This document shows, in pieces, positions 4,563 to 7,724 of a stretch of DNA of 7,724 nucleotides. Position numbers and translations under genes: made by a program. The notes beneath the pieces were generated by a model. It did not search any database and had not been told where the DNA came from. It was given only the letters and a program-made list of their open reading frames with translations. The DNA lies in the NCBI GenBank assembly GCA_023356515.1, contig JAKQYG010000189.1, positions 1 to 7,724 on the forward strand, in the 5' to 3' direction. Origin of the DNA: Trichodesmium sp. MAG_R04. GTDB lineage: Bacteria > Cyanobacteriota > Cyanobacteriia > Cyanobacteriales > Microcoleaceae. Position 1 is the first letter of the stretch. Every line of letters begins with the position of its first letter.

Positions 4563-5366
4563 CTAGTAATTTAGATAACGAGATTTGGTATAACCTCTAA
4601 CCTGTGTAAAATCAGAAAGCAACCTCAAATTTAAATCATCCTCTGGATAAATCACAAATACCTCTGCTTTTTTCTGACCCAATAACACTCCAGTTAAAGC
4701 ACCCAACCCCGCACCTATCAATACCTTTTCTGTAGCAATAACATTATCCCCAAGAATTCCAGACAATAAAGTAGCAGCAGCACCACCCACAGCAGCACCC
4801 TGTAAAATATCCTCAGCACTGGCACCTTTTGTTACTTTTTCAGTATCAGAAAATACTTTAGAAATAGCATTAACAGGAAACTTATGGCGATCACCAATAA
4901 TTAATTGTTCAGCAAAAAATTGAGTCCCATTTGAAACAGGTCGTAGTTCACCTTCTATCTCACTGCCAAAAGGTATTACCACTCTTCCTTGAGAATCTCT
5001 AATATCTCTAGTTACTCTCAACCTCAACCTCATGAACTCATCTGGAGTTACCACGACCTTTTCTGCTTTCTCATATTCTATGGGGATGATTCTTCCTGCT
5101 GGTATTCGTGCTATTGACGATGGTCTTCTTGGGCGGCTTGGGTATTGTCGTTGTAGGTGGCCTCGGTATTGTCCTTGTAAGTTGCCTCGATATTGTCGTT
5201 GTAGTTTACCTCGGTATTGTCGTTGTAGGCGGCCTTGGCATTGTTCTTGCTGATTAAATTGAGCCATAGCTCGGTTTGATATTAAACCAGGCATTCCTGT
5301 AACTAATGTCATGCCTAACGTTAATAAGAAAGATGTTCCAAAACGCCACTTTTTTGAATTAAACAT
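4563..5366 (-). CDS. Exported protein with octapeptide repeats and VirB10/TrbI-like C-terminal region
   Basis: 267 residues. Residues 1-35 are a signal peptide: basic start (KKWRFG), hydrophobic core FLLTLGMTLVTGMPGLI, and AMA before QF as the cleavage site. Residues 43-78 are an octapeptide tandem repeat close to QYRGKLQR (variants with N, H and Q), strongly basic. Residues about 88-160 are beta-rich: IPAGRIIPIEYEKAEKVVV, RDIRDSQGRVVIPFGSEIEGEL, TQFFAEQLIIGDRHKFPVNA. The pattern of 'IPAG-T-IP...G-x-VVIP-GS-x-V-GE' is that of VirB10/TrbI-like beta domains. Residues 190-206 and 218-230 are glycine-zipper segments (GAAVGGAAATLLSG, GAGLGALTGVLLG), which often pack in membranes. There are no conjugation genes nearby, so I read it as a stand-alone cyanobacterial envelope protein of unknown role. 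GGAGG lies 13 bases before the ATG. It follows the kinase gene on the same strand by 79 bases and could share its transcript. Confidence 0.82.
   Translation of the reverse strand: MFNSKKWRFGTSFLLTLGMTLVTGMPGLISNRAMAQFNQQEQCQGRLQRQYRGKLQRQYRGNLQGQYRGHLQRQYPSRPRRPSSIARIPAGRIIPIEYEKAEKVVVTPDEFMRLRLRVTRDIRDSQGRVVIPFGSEIEGELRPVSNGTQFFAEQLIIGDRHKFPVNAISKVFSDTEKVTKGASAEDILQGAAVGGAAATLLSGILGDNVIATEKVLIGAGLGALTGVLLGQKKAEVFVIYPEDDLNLRLLSDFTQVRGYTKSRYLNY
5141..5252. repeat. 24-bp in-frame tandem repeat, about 4.5 copies
   Basis: Units start at 5141, 5165, 5189 and 5213 with a partial, diverged fifth from 5237; plus-strand consensus GGTATTGTCGTTGTAGGTGG followed by CCTC. Each unit encodes one octapeptide of the exported protein on the minus strand. 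The units differ at several positions, so the array is not freshly expanded, but the frame is kept throughout. Confidence 0.9.
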
Positions 5367-5388
5367 AAATATTATCTATCCTCCAATA

Positions 5389-5409
5389 TCAGTTGTCAGT
5401 TATCAGTAG
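5389..5409. repeat. Heptanucleotide short tandem repeat, three copies
   Basis: TCAGTTG, TCAGTTA and TCAGTAG follow each other directly in the 79-base gap between the kinase gene and the exported-protein gene. Short heptamer arrays of this kind are common in intergenic DNA of filamentous cyanobacteria. No function is known to me. Confidence 0.6.
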
Positions 5410-5445
5410 TTATAACTTTTGACTTACCCGTAGTGCTGATTACTT

Positions 5446-6405
5446 TTAGCTTTTGACTTTTAAAGCTTTTAAAGCTAAAATTGCTGCACCATAAACAGGT
5501 TGATATCGAGGCCAAATAAGTTTAGCAGTAGGAGCGATCGCTCCTATAGAGTTTTCAAACTGGCCGCGAAAATTAATCATACTGTTCCAGACGCTTCCAA
5601 TAGTAACCACTTCAAAAATTTCGTGAGGCTGAAATAAGGTAGATATCACAATTTTTGTAGCTTTACTTAACTCCTTCACAGCATCTTGAATAATTTTCTT
5701 AGCTACCTTATCTTCCTTATCTGCGGCAGCAGATACAATAGGAGCAAGTGCGGCTATCTGTGTTACACCCCATCCACGGCGATAGATTATTTCTATTAGG
5801 CCCTCAAGATTTTGTAGGCCTAGGTATCTTTGAAAATCTGTAACCAAAGTAGTCGGAGATTCGCGTCCATCATAGCTTTTCAAAGCCGCTTGTAAACCTT
5901 GAATAGCTATATTATAAGCACTACCTTCATCTCCCAAAATATAACCCCAACCACCAACCCGTTTAGTTAATCCCTGGCTATTTTGACCAAATACTAGGGA
6001 CCCTGTACCAGCGATCACTACAATACCCACAGAATTTCCAATACCTCCCACCAAAGCGACATTACTGTCGCTACAAATAATTATAGTATTCGGCTGCAAA
6101 TCCCATTTTATCGGAAGATTAACAATAATTTCTTGTAGGCAATTTTCTACTACTGAAAAATCTTCAGGTCTTCCTACTCCTGCTAAACCAAGACAAATCC
6201 CAGAGATTGATTGATGGCTATTACTATTAGCAACTGCTTGAAGAATAGCAGTTTGGATAGAATTTGTTGCTACTTCAATTCCTACACTTTGATAATTTGA
6301 CGGACCGCTTTTGCCACTACCAAGAACTTGACGATTTTCATCCATTAAAACTGCTTCTGTTTTTGTACCGCCACCATCAATTCCTAAAACATTTAATTTT
6401 TTCAT
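5446..6405 (-). CDS. BadF/BadG/BcrA/BcrD-type ATPase, probable N-acetylglucosamine kinase
   Basis: A 319-residue cytoplasmic sugar kinase of the ASKHA (actin/hexokinase) fold; the likely reaction is phosphorylation of N-acetylglucosamine or a related amino sugar by ATP, as in sugar salvage or cell-wall recycling. Motifs in order: the phosphate-1 loop LGIDGGGTKTEAVL (residues 7-20), GLAGVGRPED (73-82), CSDSNVALVGG (111-121) with Asp113 as the expected catalytic base, the phosphate-2 loop IAGTGSLVFG (131-140), and GGWGYILGDEGSAYNIA (151-167), which is characteristic of the GlcNAc-kinase branch. VTIGSVWNS (267-275) stands where the adenosine motif is expected. Length and domain order are complete. 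The ATG at 6405 lacks a good Shine-Dalgarno site. The region before the start contains MITE-like copy B. BadF-type regulators of benzoyl-CoA reductase share the fold but also carry a cysteine-bound iron-sulphur site, which is absent here. Confidence 0.85.
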   Translation of the reverse strand: MKKLNVLGIDGGGTKTEAVLMDENRQVLGSGKSGPSNYQSVGIEVATNSIQTAILQAVANSNSHQSISGICLGLAGVGRPEDFSVVENCLQEIIVNLPIKWDLQPNTIIICSDSNVALVGGIGNSVGIVVIAGTGSLVFGQNSQGLTKRVGGWGYILGDEGSAYNIAIQGLQAALKSYDGRESPTTLVTDFQRYLGLQNLEGLIEIIYRRGWGVTQIAALAPIVSAAADKEDKVAKKIIQDAVKELSKATKIVISTLFQPHEIFEVVTIGSVWNSMINFRGQFENSIGAIAPTAKLIWPRYQPVYGAAILALKALKVKS

Positions 6406-6491
6406 ATACTAATAGTTATTCTCTATCTACTTTAAAAAGCTACTAACCAAATTTTCTTTTGATTTTGTAGATAAAGTCTATGAATGTGATA

Positions 6492-6628
6492 TATAGTAGT
6501 CCTAAATAGGTTGCGACAAATCAAAAAGTAAATAAAACTTTTAAAACTCTTACCTATTCTCTATTCCCTGTTCCCTGTTCCCTAAAAAGCAGTAGGATTT
6601 CGGTCACGAATAAAATAGGATTGCTATA
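6492..6628. mobile_element. MITE-like element, copy B (137 bp)
   Basis: Terminal inverted repeats of 13 bases with two mismatches: TATAGTAGTCCTA at the left and, on the opposite strand, TATAGCAATCCTA at the right. There is no open frame. Interior blocks are shared with copy A at 1033-1170 in the same order. The interior also has a short array of TTCCCTG-like units (about 6562-6583). TA-rich flanks prevent a clear target-site duplication call. The ends are better preserved than those of copy A, suggesting a younger insertion. It lies between the S1 terminator and the kinase gene, 87 bases before the kinase start. Confidence 0.75.
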
Positions 6629-6681
6629 GATTAGGAAGTACTAGAGATTTGTAAGATTCAGTTTTTATTAGAAGGAGCTAT

Positions 6682-6716
6682 AAAAAATGCTGAATAAGTA
6701 CCAAAACTTATTCAGC
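6682..6716 (-). terminator. Rho-independent terminator of the S1-protein gene
   Basis: A perfect 11-bp stem, GCTGAATAAGT (6689-6699) with ACTTATTCAGC (6706-6716), and a 6-base loop. On the minus strand the stem is followed by ATTTTTTATAG, a run of six T. It lies about 46 bases beyond the stop codon of the minus-strand gene 6763-7692 and is the clearest terminator in the window. Confidence 0.88.
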
Positions 6717-6762
6717 CTTCCTGATAAGTTAAGAGACAAAAAATTAAACCTAAAAGCTAAAA

Positions 6763-7692
6763 TTATTGCAATTGAGGTAAGGTCTTTCTCGCTCTTTCTG
6801 CACGAGCATCTGCGGATTCCATCACTTCATTAATTTTGTCCAAAATTTCCCCTGGATAATTTTCTAACACCTTAGTAGAAAGAGAAATTCGCTTTCGACC
6901 TTCATCTAAATCAATAATCATTGCCTTAACCAAATTACCTTGGGTAAAAATTGTTGATAAAGAATTAACTCGTTTTTGACTAACTTGGGTAATATGCAGC
7001 AAACCAGTTAAACCTTCTAAATCTACAAAAATACCAAAAGACTTCACTCCAACAACTTTTCCTTCCAGCAACTGACCAACGACTAACTTACTAAAACCAG
7101 CAGATTGAGCGGCCAAACGCTGAGACATCACAATTTTCTTTTTTTCTTGGTCTAATTCCAAAAAATTGACTGTCAATACTTGGTCGATCAATGATTCCAA
7201 ATTATCTTTTACTAGAAGATGGGAGCGTGGAATAAAACCCCGCAAAGATTCTACATTAACTGTTACTCCACCCTTATTAGTACCAATTACTTGAACTTGG
7301 AAAGACTGACCACCTTGTTCTAATTTAGTTAGTCTCTCCCATATTTGATTAATTTCTAGCTGTTTAACAGAAAGAAGAACTTCACCCTCTGCATCTTGCT
7401 CCCGGATAATTAGAAATTCTCTTTCTAGCTGTAGTGGTAGTGCTTCCGATAAATCTTGGTTTAATTCTAAAGAAGCTTCTTCAAAAGGTACAAGAGCTAA
7501 AGATTTACCTCCTATATCAATGTAGACACCTTCAGATTCATAACTATAAACTTTTCCAGTAACTCTTTGTCCTTTTTGAAATTCATAATTATACTGAGGT
7601 TCTTCGAGAGCTTTGGTAAAGTCATCCTTGGTAAAGTCATCCATTGTAAAGGATTGTTTACTTTTTTGAGAGCTAGTTAATTCGGAATTCAT
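6763..7692 (-). CDS. Ribosomal protein S1 homologue with three S1 domains (cyanobacterial Rps1b type)
   Basis: 309 residues with three OB-fold S1 RNA-binding domains and no other domain. S1-1 spans about residues 40-110 (KGQRVTGKVYSYESEGVYIDI, GGKSLALVPFEEAS), S1-2 about 127-191 (FQVQVIGTNKGGVTVNVESL, RGFIPRSHL), and S1-3 about 204-273 (VGQLLEGKVVGVKSFGIFVDL, EGLTGLLHITQVS, KRISLSTK). S1-3 is closest to the canonical domain. Cyanobacteria carry two short S1 proteins of about 300-330 residues, against six domains in E. coli; the length and short basic tail (ARAERARKTLPQLQ) fit the second one, Rps1b, but Rps1a cannot be excluded without alignment. It binds mRNA or 30S subunits in translation initiation. 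The upstream region lacks a Shine-Dalgarno site, which is common for cyanobacterial rps1. An alternative ATG (Met17, in QSFTMDDFTK) is possible because many homologues start close to the MDDF motif. A 15-bp duplication encodes DDFTK twice. Confidence 0.88.
   Translation of the reverse strand: MNSELTSSQKSKQSFTMDDFTKDDFTKALEEPQYNYEFQKGQRVTGKVYSYESEGVYIDIGGKSLALVPFEEASLELNQDLSEALPLQLEREFLIIREQDAEGEVLLSVKQLEINQIWERLTKLEQGGQSFQVQVIGTNKGGVTVNVESLRGFIPRSHLLVKDNLESLIDQVLTVNFLELDQEKKKIVMSQRLAAQSAGFSKLVVGQLLEGKVVGVKSFGIFVDLEGLTGLLHITQVSQKRVNSLSTIFTQGNLVKAMIIDLDEGRKRISLSTKVLENYPGEILDKINEVMESADARAERARKTLPQLQ
7613..7642. repeat. Perfect 15-bp tandem duplication in the S1 gene
   Basis: TTGGTAAAGTCATCC occurs twice without any difference (7613-7627, 7628-7642), followed by a short diverged echo (ATTGTAAAGG). 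On the minus strand it repeats five codons, giving DDFTK-DDFTK near the N-terminus. Perfect identity suggests a recent slippage event. Confidence 0.9.
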
Positions 7693-7724
7693 ATTAGAAT
7701 AAAAAAAATATCAGGCTACTCAAA

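Larger units (their letters stand above)
6406..6762. other. Intergenic region with MITE-like element and terminator
   Basis: Between the kinase start and the S1-gene stop, both on the minus strand. It contains MITE-like copy B (6492-6628) and the S1-gene terminator (6682-6716). The 85 bases next to the kinase start are AT-rich and should hold its promoter; no hexamers stand out. GAAGGAG followed by an ATG at 6687 on the plus strand opens a 48-codon frame, discussed and rejected below. Confidence 0.5.

Noticed and set aside
5032..5253. 73-codon plus-strand frame rich in Cys and Arg (RYCRC-type repeats)
   Set aside because: It is the antisense reading of the 24-bp tandem repeat of the exported protein. 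The Cys pattern looks like a metal-binding repeat but arises from the opposite strand's QYRG codons.
5457..5475. Palindrome CTTTTAAAGCTTTTAAAG as a kinase-gene terminator
   Set aside because: It lies within the last codons of the kinase (KALK) and its symmetry comes from AT-rich codons; there is no T run after the stop.
6264..6446. 60-codon plus-strand frame overlapping the start of the kinase gene
   Set aside because: It is antisense to the kinase N-terminus with its conserved phosphate loop and has no recognisable features.
6562..6583. TTCCCTG-type short repeat considered as a CRISPR-like array
   Set aside because: The units are about seven bases with no spacers; it is a simple tandem repeat within the MITE-like element.
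6687..6833. 48-codon plus-strand frame starting ATG at 6687 with GAAGGAG before it
   Set aside because: The ribosome binding site is tempting, but the frame begins inside the S1-gene terminator stem and runs antisense into the conserved S1 coding region; the sequence has no protein-like features. Kept as a low-probability case.

Overview
The window looks like chromosomal DNA of a filamentous, AT-rich cyanobacterium; marine Oscillatoriales such as Trichodesmium, Okeania or Moorea-like genera are my best guess, not a proof. The reasons are three copies of the cyanobacterial HIP1 octamer GCGATCGC (352-359, 2817-2824, 5534-5541), a short cyanobacterial-type three-domain S1 protein, several small proteins of cyanobacterial type, low coding density, and short inverted-repeat elements and transposon relics between genes.

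Layout. 1-523 (minus) is the 5' part of rsmB, the 16S rRNA m5C967 methyltransferase gene, cut by the window edge. 676-870 (minus) is a 64-residue single-helix membrane protein with its own terminator at 594-633. 871-1313 holds a degraded 57-bp copy of the 3' end of a small gene that is intact further on, followed directly by a 138-bp MITE-like element. 1314-1559 (plus) is an 81-residue cyanobacterial hypothetical protein. A decayed TnpB C-terminus abuts it (1561-1809). Next come a terminator-like hairpin (2090-2120) and a 55-codon gene on the minus strand (2161-2328), short enough to be missed by automatic calling. 2673-4211 (plus) is an AbgT-family transporter, best started at a GTG with a good ribosome binding site. 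It is followed by a second TnpB relic of another lineage on the minus strand (4280-4414) and an imperfect inverted repeat (4432-4543). 4563-5366 (minus) is an exported protein with an octapeptide repeat and a VirB10/TrbI-like C-terminal part. 5446-6405 (minus) is a BadF/BadG-type sugar kinase, probably N-acetylglucosamine kinase. 6492-6628 is a second member of the MITE-like family, and 6682-6716 is a strong terminator for the last gene, a three-S1-domain ribosomal protein S1 homologue (6763-7692, minus).

The genes do not form an obvious pathway or defence system. RsmB and the S1 protein are core translation functions; the kinase and exported protein are neighbours on one strand and may be co-transcribed; abgT stands alone between two transposon graveyards. 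I found no CRISPR array, tRNA, rRNA or intact mobile element. The most useful new observations are the unlisted 55-codon gene and its degraded partial copy, the matched pair of 137/138-bp MITE-like elements, and TnpB fossils of two different lineages on either side of abgT.
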